Shown in pieces: positions 48,382 through 59,330 of a stretch of 64,000 nucleotides of DNA. The stretch comes from Gigaspora rosea. Lineage: Eukaryota > Glomeromycota > Glomeromycetes > Diversisporales > Gigasporaceae. The stretch spans positions 67,358 through 131,357 of the forward strand of contig QKWP01001110.1 in assembly GCA_003550325.1 (NCBI GenBank), in the 5' to 3' direction. The number at the start of each line of letters is the position of its first letter. Position 1 is the stretch's first letter. The position numbers were made by a program, and so were the translations under genes. A model generated the notes under the pieces. The model was not told the origin of the DNA and did no database searches. It saw only the letters and a list, made by a program, of their open reading frames with translations.

Positions 48382-50340
48382 ATGAATGATAAAAATGACC
48401 AAGATATAGAAATTGAGATTTTGGACAATCAAAACATAGAACCTAAAATATCAAACAATCAAAGTTTAGAACCTGAAATGTTGAACAATCAAGTGTAGAA
48501 CTCGAAGTATTAGCGGCATATGATAGTACAGATGATCTCTCTGATATTGATATTAATAAGTAAGTAATAAGATATCTTATATTTTAAGGTTTCTTTTTTT
48601 CTTATTATTACTTTTGTTTTAGCTTTGATGATGTCGAAGAACTTTTTGTTAGCAAAGCCTTTAAAAATTGGGATCAAGTAGCAGATTTCATGAAAAAATA
48701 TGCTATTGTTAAAGGCCATGGGATTCGAATCGGTAGTGGTGGAAGAGTAAATGCAAAAACAAAAGAAATAATAAAACGGATGTATTTGTATCACTATACT
48801 GGAAAACCAGCAAAGCTAAGTGAGGTGTCTTGCCGAGTAGAATGTACATGAAAAGTTAATTTTTGGTTCAAAAAAGATAAAAACTGTATCAAAGTCACGA
48901 CTTTTAATGATCAGCATGTTGGACATAAACTTAATCCGCTAGCAAGCCAGTTCGATTTAATATTACACAAGTTACCAAAAAACATTGTATAAGAAATTCG
49001 TTTTTTGGCAACAGTTGTAAAAGCAAATGCAACCATGCAGTATAGAATAATCCAAGAAAAATGTAATATTAGAATCTACCGACCAGATCTGTACAAAACA
49101 ATTCAGATGTTTCAGCGTGATTCTGAACTAGGTAAAAATGATGCAGGAATGATATTGGAAAGACTTAATAAAAAAAAATTTAAAGACCCCGATAGTTTGT
49201 TTTAATGGAATTTGACTTTATAACTTCTTCTTTAACTCATCTCTTCTGGATAAGCCCAGAGTAACAAATTTTATGGTTATACTACCATAATGTAATAATG
49301 CACAATAATACATAAAAACTAACCAATATAATCATCCTTTGTCCATTTTTGTTATACCTGACAATAATTTGAAAACACAAACACAAATTGTGGCCCAAGC
49401 TATTGTTGATGATGAAATACAATTCTCCTATGAATGGGTCTTTAAATATGTTATAAGAGCAACTGGATTCACACCAAAGTTTTTGTGATAGATGGTAACC
49501 CAGCGGTCAATGGTGCTATCATAACACAATTTCCAAATGCATTTCATATACATTGCATTTGGCACATAAGTCAAAATTTACCAAGAAATTTAAAAGGAAT
49601 AATTGGTTCTCATTATGATAATTTTATTAAAGATTTTTATACATGAGAAACAGTTTGATGGAGGAAAATTTTAATGAATGGTAAGTAGATAATAATAGCT
49701 AGTGGCATGAGTGCAATGCTGTAATTGTCGTAATTATGCTGTAATTCATTATAATTATAACAAATTATGTCATTGTGCGCACACTACTAGTAATAGCATT
49801 AGAGAGGTACATAGGTAATAATGGCTTGTAAGCACAATGGCATAATTTGTCGTAATTATAATAAATTACAGCAAAAAATGCTATAATTCATTATAATTAT
49901 GACAAATTATGCCATTGCGCACACACTACTAATAATGGCATTATTACTCTATAAGATTTGCATTATAGATCTTCTAATTATTTTCACTTATTCAAAGATA
50001 GGAGGAACTACTGCAGAATTATCCACAATCTCGCGATTATTTGATGAGGTCTTTAGGCTGTTGTACTAAATCGTGGGCTCGTGCGTTTACTAGTAGATAT
50101 TTCACAGCTGGTGTACAATCAACCTCCTGTAACGAAGGTGAGAACTCAACTTTAAAATGCCTTTTTGGGAGTTCAAGCCTTTCCTTATGTGAGCTGTTTG
50201 AGGCCTTGGAAGAAAGGTACTAAGAAGAAGTCAATTACTGTAAGTTTGTAAGCTAGAAGCAAAACATTCCACAGATAGGACCAAAAAATGTGACAAAGGC
50301 TATTTTCGAACCGGTAATACAACATTTGAATGAGTTTGTA
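48382..50340 (+). pseudogene. FAR1/MULE transposase pseudogene
   Basis: Remnant of a Mutator-like transposase. An acidic N-terminus (MNDKNDQDIEIEILDNQN) is followed by an intron (48559-48622) and then a FAR1-like DNA-binding region (FVSKAFKNWDQVADFMKKYA). Next come a helical segment at 48990-49200 (TMQYRIIQEKCNIRIYRPDL) and the MULE catalytic core at 49370-49645 (FVIDGNPAVNGAI, then FHIHCIWHI). A C-terminal part follows at 50015-50340 (FTAGVQSTS). Breaks: a frameshift near 48495, TGA at 48849-48851, TAA at 48990-48992, a stop and frameshift after 49202, and an inserted repeat block at 49691-49960. The 3' end is cut by the hAT MITE at 50350. It cannot make a transposase. Family assignment is confident. 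Confidence 0.88.
49691..49960. mobile_element. Small TIR element within the MULE pseudogene
   Basis: AGTGGCATGAGTGCAATG..TAATTGTCGTAATTAT at the left is inverted, with changes, at the right (ATAATTATGACAAATTATGC..GCGCACACACTACTA). A 65-bp direct repeat (49736-49800 and 49878-49945) and one inverted copy (49834-49872) lie inside. It begins after GTAAGTAG, so it may occupy a former intron. Confidence 0.7.
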
Positions 50341-50349
50341 ATGCCGAAC

Positions 50350-50748
50350 CAGGGACGATGATTTTATGCAATTCACATAAAACCGCATAATCCGCATAAT
50401 ATGATTGATAATGCTAAATTTGTCGCATAATACTGCATAAAGTATGTTGCTATTAAGTAAAAATTGCATAATTAGCTCCTTAAGTACAATTCTGAAAAGT
50501 TCTGAATAGAAAATCAATCAATGCAAATTACGAGCAAGGTCGAGAAAAAAAATTTGAGGAAGTTCTGAAGTATTCCAAACATGGGCCTATACTAAAACTC
50601 TAGAAAACTTAGCATAATCATGCATAAATATGAATTTTGGATGCAAAATAGTGCATAATTATAAAAATATATGCGCATCAAGGCACATAATTTACTTTTG
50701 TTGCATGCATAATTAATGGTTTGTTGCCGCATAAAATTATCGTCCCTG
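50350..50748. mobile_element. 399-bp hAT MITE, 8-bp duplication
   Basis: The ends CAGGGACGATGATTTTATGC and GCATAAAATTATCGTCCCTG are inverted (one mismatch). An exact TGCCGAAC duplication flanks them (50342-50349, 50749-50756). Internal GCATAATTATGCATAA-type words recur near both ends. It is inserted in the tail of the MULE pseudogene. Confidence 0.95.
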
Positions 50749-50867
50749 TGCCGAACTAGAGGTCTGAACTGGATGCAATTTCTTCACCCAGGTTATCCAT
50801 GTGAATTGAAATCGAGTAACCTGGATGAAAATGGGTTTTATATACATCGGCAAATTTTATATATAAA

Positions 50868-50980
50868 TATATATCGATTACTAACCAGTAAGATATATAT
50901 TGATACTCATCATCCCTGTCGATTACTATCGATAGTGATAGTAATTGATATATATCTGGTTAATCGATATTTGTCGAATA
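50868..50980. repeat. Inverted repeat of ATATCGATTA words
   Basis: ATCGATTACTAACCAGTAAG..ATATTGATACT pairs with AGTAATTGATATATATCTGG.TTAATCGAT. The plus-strand open frame across it (50716-51036) is not supported as a gene. Confidence 0.75.
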
Positions 50981-51039
50981 TGATATCAATTAATAATAAT
51001 TATATTCACATAATCATACTTTTTGCAAATTTTTAAATG

Positions 51040-52035
51040 TTTTGCAAGTTTTCACAAGTTTTCGCAATTTTTTAATATAAAATTTTATTTTTTTATTTAT
51101 TATTATTATATTTTAAAATATTATATTTTATTATGAATTATTATAAAAAAATGTCAAAAAAAAATAAATCCAAAAAAAACGAAACCAAAAAAAAATAAAA
51201 AAATGAAAACAAAAAAAATAAACTATTATATTCCTTATATTTGCTCATATTCGCTTATATTCGTTCATATTCACTTATATTCGCTTATATTTGTTACTTC
51301 TTGCAAAGTGTCAGAAAGTGGATGTTTTCTTGCAAAGTTCTGAAAGAAGTAAGGAATAAATAAAATAAAATTAAATTAAAAAAATAAGTAAAAAAAACAA
51401 ACAAAAAACAAACAGAAAAAATAACAAAAAAAACAAAAACGAAAAAAATAAACTTATATTTCGCCCATATTCGCTTATATTCGATTATATTCGTTCATAT
51501 TCGTGACTTCCTGCAAAGTGCCAGAGATGTTAGAATTGGTGTTCTTGTAAAGTGTTAGAAAAGTTAAGCAATTTTATTGCAAAGTTCTAAAAGAAGTAAA
51601 GGATAAATATAATAAAATAAAAATAAGTAAAAAAAAAAAACAACCAAAAAACAAAAATGTAAGCAAACTAAATAAAAAAATAAACAAAGCCCCAAATCTC
51701 CATTTCGAGTTCGTGTTTTGCAATTCAAAAATTGTCAAAGGTTTTCACAAAGTGCCAGAATAAAATAAATAATAAAAATAAAAACAAAAACAAAAAACAT
51801 TAAATAAAAAAATAAATAAAATGAAACCTTGCAAAAACTTGCAAAAACTTGCGAAAACTTGCGTTTTTGAACTTTTGAAATTGCTAAAGAAAGGTGTTGT
51901 GTGTTCTTGCAAAGTGTTGAAAGGCTGAGTTAGCTTGTGCTAAGTACCGAAACATCACTGGATTTCTTGCAAAGTGCTAGTGGTAAAGTGTGGAAATAAA
52001 ATAAAAAAAAATTAAAAAATAAAAAAAAATATATA
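51040..52035. repeat. Low-complexity repeats: TTATATTCGC and TTGCAAAGT arrays
   Basis: Two diverged copies of a composite unit (51227-51370, 51450-51610): repeated TTATATTCGC/TTCATATTCG decamers, then CTTGCAAAGTGTCAGAAAG and TTGCAAAGTTCTGAAAGAAG, then an (A)n(AAATAAAA)n tract. A third remnant at 51830-51990 has CTTGCAAAAACTTGCGAAAA. No gene. Confidence 0.8.
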
Positions 52036-52039
52036 TATA

Positions 52040-52075
52040 ACTGAATAATAGTCTTATAAGACTGTTATTCAGTTG
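52040..52075. repeat. Perfect-looking hairpin
   Basis: AACTGAATAATAGTCTTATA pairs with its complement TATAAGACTGTTATTCAGTT, one mismatch. It is followed by a four-copy tandem repeat. Confidence 0.85.
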
Positions 52076-52121
52076 CGTTATAGTGTTATCTAGTTAGGAC
52101 GATATAGTCTAGAATTTTATA

Positions 52122-52198
52122 TTAGATTATGTCCATCCCAAGTAGATTATGTCCGTCCCAAGTAGATTATGTCTGTTTCAAGTAGATTATGATCTGTG
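52122..52198. repeat. 20-bp tandem repeat, four copies
   Basis: TAGATTATGTCCATCCCAAG and variants, just upstream of the zinc-ribbon fragment. Confidence 0.85.
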
Positions 52199-52232
52199 AA
52201 ACTGTCCTCTCTTAATTGTTCCGGAACCAGAA

Positions 52233-52735
52233 ATGGGGAGATATCCTAGCATAAATAATATCACCACTGATGCTGAATTCAAACTAGTAAAGACATTACT
52301 TCAAGAAGCTAACATCGAAGGGTATAGTCTTTCATATCCATCTGCAAATTTTCCTGACAAATTTCCACTATCACGCATCTTTCCATCGCACTGCCCAATA
52401 TGTGATCGAGAACATGATAGTGATAACTATATAATACGAAATAAAAAATTATACAGCTTTTTCTGCTACCGAGCAAACCAAAATAGGCAACCTGGATCAA
52501 AAAAGCCTTCGAAAAAACTTGCTATTAACGAAACTGTCTTGGATCGAGAACAAAAACTTCCAAGTCCCATAAAACTAGAACGATCCCGAATTTCAAATCC
52601 CAATGATCACTTTGTATGGGGTGATCTAATTGATATGTGTGTATCTGGACAGAAATTTTCTCATAATGAGATTTATGACGCAATTCAGGCAACAGTTGCC
52701 TGTATTCAAACGACATCAAGATTATGTCTTGATTG
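52233..52735 (+). pseudogene. Truncated replication-protein fragment with zinc ribbon
   Basis: An open frame from Met 52233 holds about 167 protein-like residues. Near residue 56 is a Cys pair (CPICDREHD), followed by ...SFFCYRAN, a zinc-ribbon layout like that in viral and mobile-element primase/helicase proteins. A charged linker and a compact domain (FVWGDLIDMCVSGQKF and following) come next. At about 52735 the code stops making sense and runs into a GGCACGAAGTGCC repeat, so the downstream part, presumably helicase, is missing. The frame itself is unbroken, so the loss is recent or the piece was copied as a fragment. The relation to primase-helicases is inferred from the zinc motif and from the similar motif in the neighbouring pseudogene. 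Other zinc-binding roles are possible. Confidence 0.55.
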
Positions 52736-53286
52736 CCAGATGAGGCACGAAGTGCCGAATTTGCAATCCATCTATTTGCTAAAGATGTACCGCATTTCAT
52801 TCACTCACTTTTTGATTGCCGGTAAGGCATGAAGTGCCGATGTTGTGCTATTTTTGCAATTCCACCTTTTATGACCCTTTTGATTGCTGAGGATGAGGCA
52901 CGAAGTGCCGAATTGGTGACCCAGATGCACAAATCCTGCTGAGGATGAGGCACAAAGTGCTGAGTTGGTAACCCAGATGCGCAAAATTTATTCTTTCTTT
53001 TCCTATATATAATTCTGCTTATCTGGGTTACCATAAATTTGCGTATTTTCAGCTTCTAGGCCTTGTTTTTGCATAATTACTACCTTTGATTACTTCAAAA
53101 TATCCCTGCATTGGTATCTGTCTTGTGTGCTGAGTTGGTAACCCAGATGCGCAAAAATTTATTCTTTCTTTCCTATATATAATTCTGCTCATCTGGGTTA
53201 CCATAAATTCGCGTGTTTTCAGCTTCTAGACCTTGTTCCTGCATAATTACTACCTTTGATTACTTTGAAATATCACTGCATTGGTA
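52735..53286. repeat. Duplicated foldback block with GGCACGAAGTGCC words
   Basis: A palindromic GGCACGAAGTGCC word or a variant occurs at 52744, 52829, 52896 and 52949. Then a 160-bp unit is present twice in direct orientation (52957-53116 and 53127-53286), separated by 10 bases. Each unit contains TTGGTAACCCAGATGCGCAA inverted as CATCTGGGTTACCATAAAT, i.e. a foldback. Confidence 0.88.
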
Positions 53287-53461
53287 GGCCAATTGAGTAT
53301 AATTTAGTACATTTATTGCATACAAGCGCTAGTATTCGGATTAGAGGCCAGAATGCTTTATACTTTTTTATTTTGTTTTTGAGTCATACATATTATATTT
53401 TTTATTTTGAAGATTTACAAGTTTCTATGTAATTTTATACCAGTTTCTTTCGTATACTATC

Positions 53462-56400
53462 ATGCTTGCGCAAAAAAATTCTGGGCCTGGCCCCGAAGTA
53501 ATAAATGGAGCAACTAGGCTCTTCTCTGGTTTAGCCGACCTTGATTATAAGCCTGGTTATAATAATCATACATATTTCCAATATTTGTCTAATAATAAAA
53601 ATGATATTTTTCTTCTAGGCACCTATCATCCTGAAGAGATTTTTGATAAATATATAATTCAGGTAGTAGGAAAGGGTTTTACAGTAGTTAATCACCCGTC
53701 TGAAATTTATAGAATTCCTGATGCTCATGAGTGTATTGATGGGAATTTGCCCCTTCGTTTGGTTTTGGATATTGATGCAAGGCAAAAGCCTGATCCTATA
53801 AATCCTGGACTCCCTTCCTTAGATACAAATAAAATTTCTTGTGAAGATTTATTATCCAGAATATTAATTGCATGTGCCGATATTTTAAACTCTGATTTAA
53901 ATCATTTTATACCTTTAAATGCTTTTACCTTGGCCAGTTCGTCTAATACTGATAAATGCAGTTGGCATATTGTATACTCCTATGTCCATTTTATTGACTA
54001 TAGGGACCTTAGGGGTTTTGTAGAAAAAGTTGCTAATAGGGTTGGAAAACCATACTCCGAATTCATTGACCTTGGGCTTTATAAATCACGTTTTAGCCTT
54101 CGGCTTCTTGGATCGGCAAAGGGAGATAGAGTTAAAAGACCTGCAATGTCTTCAGTTAAGGAAGGATATCGTGAGCTAGAAGATTATTTAGTTCAACCTA
54201 AGTGGGATGCTTCTGAAATCTGGCCACGGACCTTTTCTTCTGAGAAGCCAGAAAAAGAGAAATTCCAACTTATCGAAGATGAAACCACTTTAAGCAAGGG
54301 AGCCAGCTTAGTTATCGCAAAATATGAATAGCTTGAAGTTGGCAACATTAGGAAGGGTTTCGTCAACTTTCAAGCCCAGCCATTGGAAGCGTGTCCCATT
54401 TGTAATATCTGTCACGAAAAAGATCAGTTATATGGTTTTCTTCGAAGTAACGGATGCTTTATACTTAGATGTTATCGGCAAAAACAATATAAACCAGATC
54501 ATAAAGAATTGGAATTCGGGGAAGCAACTAAATTTTCTGCAAAGCCTAAGCAAGGAATAGTTGAAAGAATAGGCGATGCTATATCCAATCCACGCCCTCT
54601 TATAGAATTATCAGAAATGGCAATTAATGTAGAAAAATTAAGAGATGCCCCGAAGCATATTCCGATTTCTTGAATACTGAGAAAATGACAACACTTATTC
54701 GTTCTCCTCCGGGGACATGGAAAACCACTGCCTTAAAAGAGATTATTATGACATTAAAAGATAAAGTACGTGATATTTCTTCTTTGCCATGCTATATCCG
54801 GATCTCTTACCGAAAGTCTCTTAGTAATAAATCAAAATCAAAACTTGATGAGTTAAAAGCATCTGGCTTCCGAATTTGCAACTACCAAAATATGCAAGGA
54901 GACTTATCTATAAATGAGTAGGATATTATCATAGTACAGGTTGAGAGCCTCTTTCGTGTCAAATTCACAGCCCGTCCGTTTGTAGCTATTCTCGATGAAG
55001 CTAATGCTATTATGCGCCAAATGTCTAGCTGTACAAATGCATGGGAATCTGAAAATGCGATGCGTGATGTCTTAAGATCTGCGAGACATGTTTTGGCCAT
55101 GGATGCCTTCGCAAATATCTCAACACTAACCTTCCTCCAGATTTATCATGGTGAAAATATTCACGTAGTCAATAATAAGTATCAGCCTCGTATAGGTGAG
55201 ACGGTTGAATTTATTTATGACCCGAATAGTGGAGCAGAAGCCATGCGAATAGGATATGACCTTTTGAGGCAGGGTAAACGTGTGGCATTTGTATCTACCG
55301 GAGTGGTGATGGCTAGAGCATTAATAGAAAAAGCATCTAAGTTGTCTAAGCCTGATAATTCGCCTGCAAGAGCCCGTGCATACTATGGGGATATAGATGG
55401 AAAACAGAGACAAAAAGACTTTTCCAATATCAATATCGCTTGGGGCGAACTCGATTGTGTAGCTTATACAAATACAGTAGAGGCTGGTATATCTTTTGAG
55501 ATTACAGGCCATTTTGATGTAGTTATAGCTATTACAAACATCGCCACTCCAGTACACGTTGAAGCTTTTGCACAAATGCTTTATCGAATACGTGATTGTC
55601 CTCGTCATATTGTTTCCATATTCTATCAGAAAAATTCTAATGAACTTTTTCGTTCACCAGGTCGTGAAAATATCCGAGCAGAACTTGAGAGTGCTCGGCC
55701 TAATAATTTGCCTACAGCAATAAAGGGTCACCGTGAATGGGATAACAATACTATTTCTTATAAAATCGATGAATCCCCAGCTGTAATAACATTTATTGAA
55801 GTTGAGCATCAGAAACGCCTTTCTGCAAGGTATTTTATTGAGAAGCTTTGTAGTCTTATAGCCAGTACTGGCGCTTCTCTCCAACTAATAAAAATGGATG
55901 AGAGCCGAGAAGTTATAGGGAACCGTAAAAGAATCCGTAATGAGGTTAGAGTTGAAGCATTAGTTATTAAAGAAACAGATTTTAATGCAGTTGCTACTTC
56001 CCGAAATCTTGATCCTGAAGAAGCTGAAATTCTTAAGTTTGACCAGGAGCGTTCTATAGCAGATACTATGGCACTTAAACGTTTCTATATGCGAAATCTT
56101 TATGGTGGTAAAGACGTAAATATTGATGATTGGAATAATCTCTGCAATAAAAAATTCGTGGAATGTTTTAGTCCACCTGAACCTCGAAAACATTTCTTAC
56201 GTTTATCTCAATTTCGGAAGCACGGCTATGATGAAGAGAGTGCAATGGAAGGGTTAAAAGCCAAAAATATCGCACAATGGGAAGATACCTATTATAAAGC
56301 CGGAGAAAATGTTGAGAAATCAGTAGCAGAAGACCTGCACAAATTATACTCAGCTAATCATTGGAAGGCTATAAGAGAGCTTTTTCAAATACTAGGCTTT

Positions 56401-56530
56401 ACTGGCATTGATGATATACGTACTCTTTCGGGTAATATTATTTCAGAAGCATTCACTCAATCATGTGAAAGATTTATAGAAATCCGAAGTCAGTCTTTAT
56501 TACTCTTTGGTTTTAAGTCCCTAACGGGAG
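53462..56530 (+). pseudogene. Primase plus UL9-like SF2 helicase, inactivated
   Basis: Remnant of a large replication protein. The first 289 codons (to 54331) look like an archaeo-eukaryotic primase: motif I LVLDIDARQ (D103, D105), motif II KCSWHIV (S167, H169), motif III IDLGLY..RLLGSAK (D203, K220). A zinc-binding patch follows (CPICNICH, near 54392). Then comes a superfamily-2 helicase of the herpes origin-binding (UL9) type: Walker A PPGTWKTT, LDEAN box (about 54992), STGVV motif and QMLYRIRD motif VI. Breaks: TAG at 54329-54331, a frameshift near 54660, TAG at 54919-54921, and Trp in place of the conserved Gly in Walker A. From 55012 the frame stays open for 575 codons, but its last part is antisense to the SANT gene. 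Such fusions occur in viral and mobile replicons. It could derive from an endogenous virus or a large transposon; the sequence alone cannot decide. Confidence 0.75.
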
Positions 56531-57021
56531 ATCTCATACTCAATACATGCTCAACTTCCCCAATAGATGGTGCTGGTGTTGTATTTCCCACATCTCTATT
56601 TCGCCTACGGTTTGAGGAATTAATATTGCGGATTCTATTGAATTCATCTTCAGGCCTCTCCCAAAAATGTGTACAGAATTCATCGAAATATTGTGCACCC
56701 GTTCGGCTTCTTCGTGCTCTTCGATTCCCTGCAATATAATCGCACATCAACTAATTGACATGAATTATTAGGCGTAAGAAAAAAAATCTGATTCTGATAA
56801 ATTTCTTACTATACCATACTTACGTTGTAATCCCGAACAAGATTCATAAATTTTTCTTTGTATTGATACCCATTAAAGCTCGTATTATGCTCTTGATTAA
56901 TTCTGGTTGCAATGCTATCCCAAAATCTGATTCGATTCCTTCCAAAATTATGATATTCATCATTTCTATTTCTACGCTCATCAATAAGTACATGGATTTG
57001 AGAATCGGTCCATTCAACCAT
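56490..57021 (-). CDS. SANT/Myb-like DNA-binding protein, two exons
   Basis: Exon 1 (57021-56822) and exon 2 (56756-56490) join at a consensus GTAAGT donor and a TTAG acceptor in phase 0, giving about 155 residues. Residues 1-70 have the trihelix/SANT layout with spaced aromatics: VEWTDSQIHVLIDERRN, then FWDSIATRINQEHNTSF, then KEKFMNLVRDYN. An in-frame stop lies just upstream of the first Met, which supports the start. Exon 2 is Arg-rich (GNRRARRSRTGAQYFDEF) and ends in a low-complexity polar tail. Likely a nuclear DNA-binding protein; similar single-domain proteins are often transposon-derived. It is convergent with and overlaps the end of the helicase pseudogene, so one of the two is truncated there. 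The final ~20 codons may be read-through into foreign sequence. Confidence 0.65.
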
Positions 57022-58242
57022 TTTTCAATATTTGGGTTCAATAAAGATTTTTTGCTTTGTTTTATAGCGGAGCTAGTGTCTATGACACATAAGTATATTT
57101 CCGACTATCATAACCGCACTTCAACAGTACTTTAACCACACTTTAACCGCACTTTACCCATATTATATTACAATATATTGTATAATTAATTATTTTACCA
57201 ATCACCGCACTTCAACCATACTTTAACCGGTATAAATCTATGGTATAATTAACCGAATTCGTATGCCTCAGATTTGCATATCTCGGATTTGTTTATCTCG
57301 ACCGGGATGATCTCAAATGGTGGGTGTCGTACATTCCTATTGCTGGAAAATTAAATCATATGCTTGTAATACCCGAAATAGATCTCTCAAACTTGTTTTA
57401 TCTAATAAAGTCATTGCAAACCAGTCCCACAAACACGATTAATTTCCTGCATGTTTACCAGCATAATTTTATACTACTTATCTAAATTTGTAGATCTGGG
57501 GCCGGCTTAATATAGCGTGTAAAATTATCATCGTTCCCCGTATAAGTATGCTCAACAAGTTATTAACGATCTAATCCCAATATAGAAAACATGCAATTGT
57601 TGATTGATTTGCTGTGTCCAATAATTGTGGTGCCAAATTTAATTATTTGTACTGTAGAAATTATCATGCTACGTTAAGACGGTAAATAAAAAATATTAGT
57701 TGGCTCGTGTTAAATTATTGCATACTACTTCGTGCCGGATTATTATATTATATACTGAACTAATAAAAATAAGCCTTAATTTATAATAAAAAGGTCCAGT
57801 ACAAAGTTCTGTTCCGAATTTGGGTGAAAAAAGCAGTTGATAGAACGTGGTTGCATTAAAAAAGCGCACATATGTATTTACAAGTATTTTTGAAAACAAA
57901 CCTGCCCCTCGAATATTCACGGCCCAGTATATACACTTATTTTAAATTTGTAAATAAGCCTTTTTTTTTCTCATTTCATTCGAAAAAAAGAAAGATAATT
58001 CGATTAACGATTTCTGTGCCACAAAAATATGTTTTCTATATATTTGTTTTTTTTATATGCGAAAAAAATGGGGTAAAACCGCCCCTTGAAAACAAACATA
58101 TTGTTATTAATAATACGCTCTGCATCAAATTTATACACAGCCCAAAACTAGATATTGATATATATAACCGCATAATAGTGCTAATTCAGGTTATATAAAT
58201 TCCTTTAGGGCCATTTTTTATCGATTTTCCACTCTTCACACT

Positions 58243-59330
58243 AGATTGTTTTGTGTTGATAGGTTGACCTTTCCAAGCTACTATTGAATATACTCAGTTA
58301 TGCAAAAAATTTCGGATCTATTATTGAAACGATAGGGCCTCTGCTGAGTATATTTGTGGTTCAACAGACACATGGTTATTATTTTAATAACCCAATAGTT
58401 AGTTAGGGTGGTTGGTCCAGTCCGCAAAAAATATGCAATCTATTTATCCCGCCTTCTCGTGATAAATCACTCAAAGCCAGTTATCGATTTTTTAAAAATA
58501 TATCTTTTTTTGAGCTTGTGAGAAAAAAGCAGATATAGTCTTCTCAGGTGTAGTTATAGCCTTTCGAGGCAGGCCTAGGATCCGACTATTACCTACCTGC
58601 AATTTATTTTTTTTTTCTACGCTTATAAAAACACTATTATAGAGGGTGCGATCGTCAAACTATAATTGTCTATGTAGCGAGGAGAGGAAGACCCGATGAG
58701 CTTCCCGCGGTTTAGTTCACTGAGCTACTAGATGAGAAATAGTTTGAATGTATCCACCTCGAAATCTAAATAAACAGATATATACCTTTTTTTCTTTTAC
58801 CCCAGGCGTGATCGTCATCCTCAATGTGGGGCGTGTGTAAGGAGGAAGGTGACGCAGACTTCCTAAACAACCGAACCACACCACAGAGAGTGATTGAATG
58901 TATCCACCGGAAAAAAAATATATAACAAAATCTAATCTTGCCAATGGAACTTAATACGTCTATATTGCCATCAATGGATAAAGTTACATTCAACTGAATT
59001 GGGTAAATAATACGTTTTTATTTTCTTGTACGAGATTCCATTGCGTTGATAGATCGACCGCCCAGGTTACTTGTTACGGGTATATATAGTTATGCAAAAA
59101 ATTTTGCTTGAGTTTTCACCTCCCCTTTTTTTCTCGCAAGCTCGAAAAAAAGATACAGTATATTTTTTAAAAAAAACTAATAACTATCTATTTCCGCCTT
59201 CGAGTGATTTTATCACGAGAAGGCGGGACGATAGGGCCTCTAACTATGTGTGTTGTGTATTCGAAAGGGCATAATCATCATTGCTGGTGGCCCAGTACTT
59301 TGACTTGGGTGGTTTGTTCAGTCCGCAAAA
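58243..59330. repeat. Diverged duplication with an inverted internal segment
   Basis: Shared in direct order: GTTGATAGnTnGACC, AGTTATGCAAAAAATTT, GATAGGGCCTCT and CAGTCCGCAAAAA (58256-58430 and 59044-59325). One ~100-bp piece, CCGCCTTCTCGTGATAAATC...GAGCTTGTGAGAAAAAAG (58449-58530), appears inverted and in a different place in the second copy (59128-59228). Confidence 0.75.
58635..58910 (-). repeat. Two tRNA/SINE-like units
   Basis: Two diverged minus-strand units share GTGGATACATTCAA at their start and GACGATC..GC(A/C) at their end. One has TAGTAGCTCAGTGAACTAAA, a fair match to an RNA polymerase III A box. The B box (GGGTCTTCCTC) is poor and no full tRNA fold was found. Possible tRNA-derived SINE fragments. 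Confidence 0.35.

Noticed and set aside
50716..51036. 106-codon plus-strand frame
   Set aside because: It begins in the end of a hAT MITE and continues through an inverted ATATCGATTA repeat; composition is not protein-like.
52040..52075. Rho-independent terminator
   Set aside because: The stem is AT-rich, lacks a gene upstream, and the genome context is eukaryotic.
57330..57450. ~48-codon open stretch resembling an exon
   Set aside because: No start, splice sites or recognisable motif; length is expected by chance.
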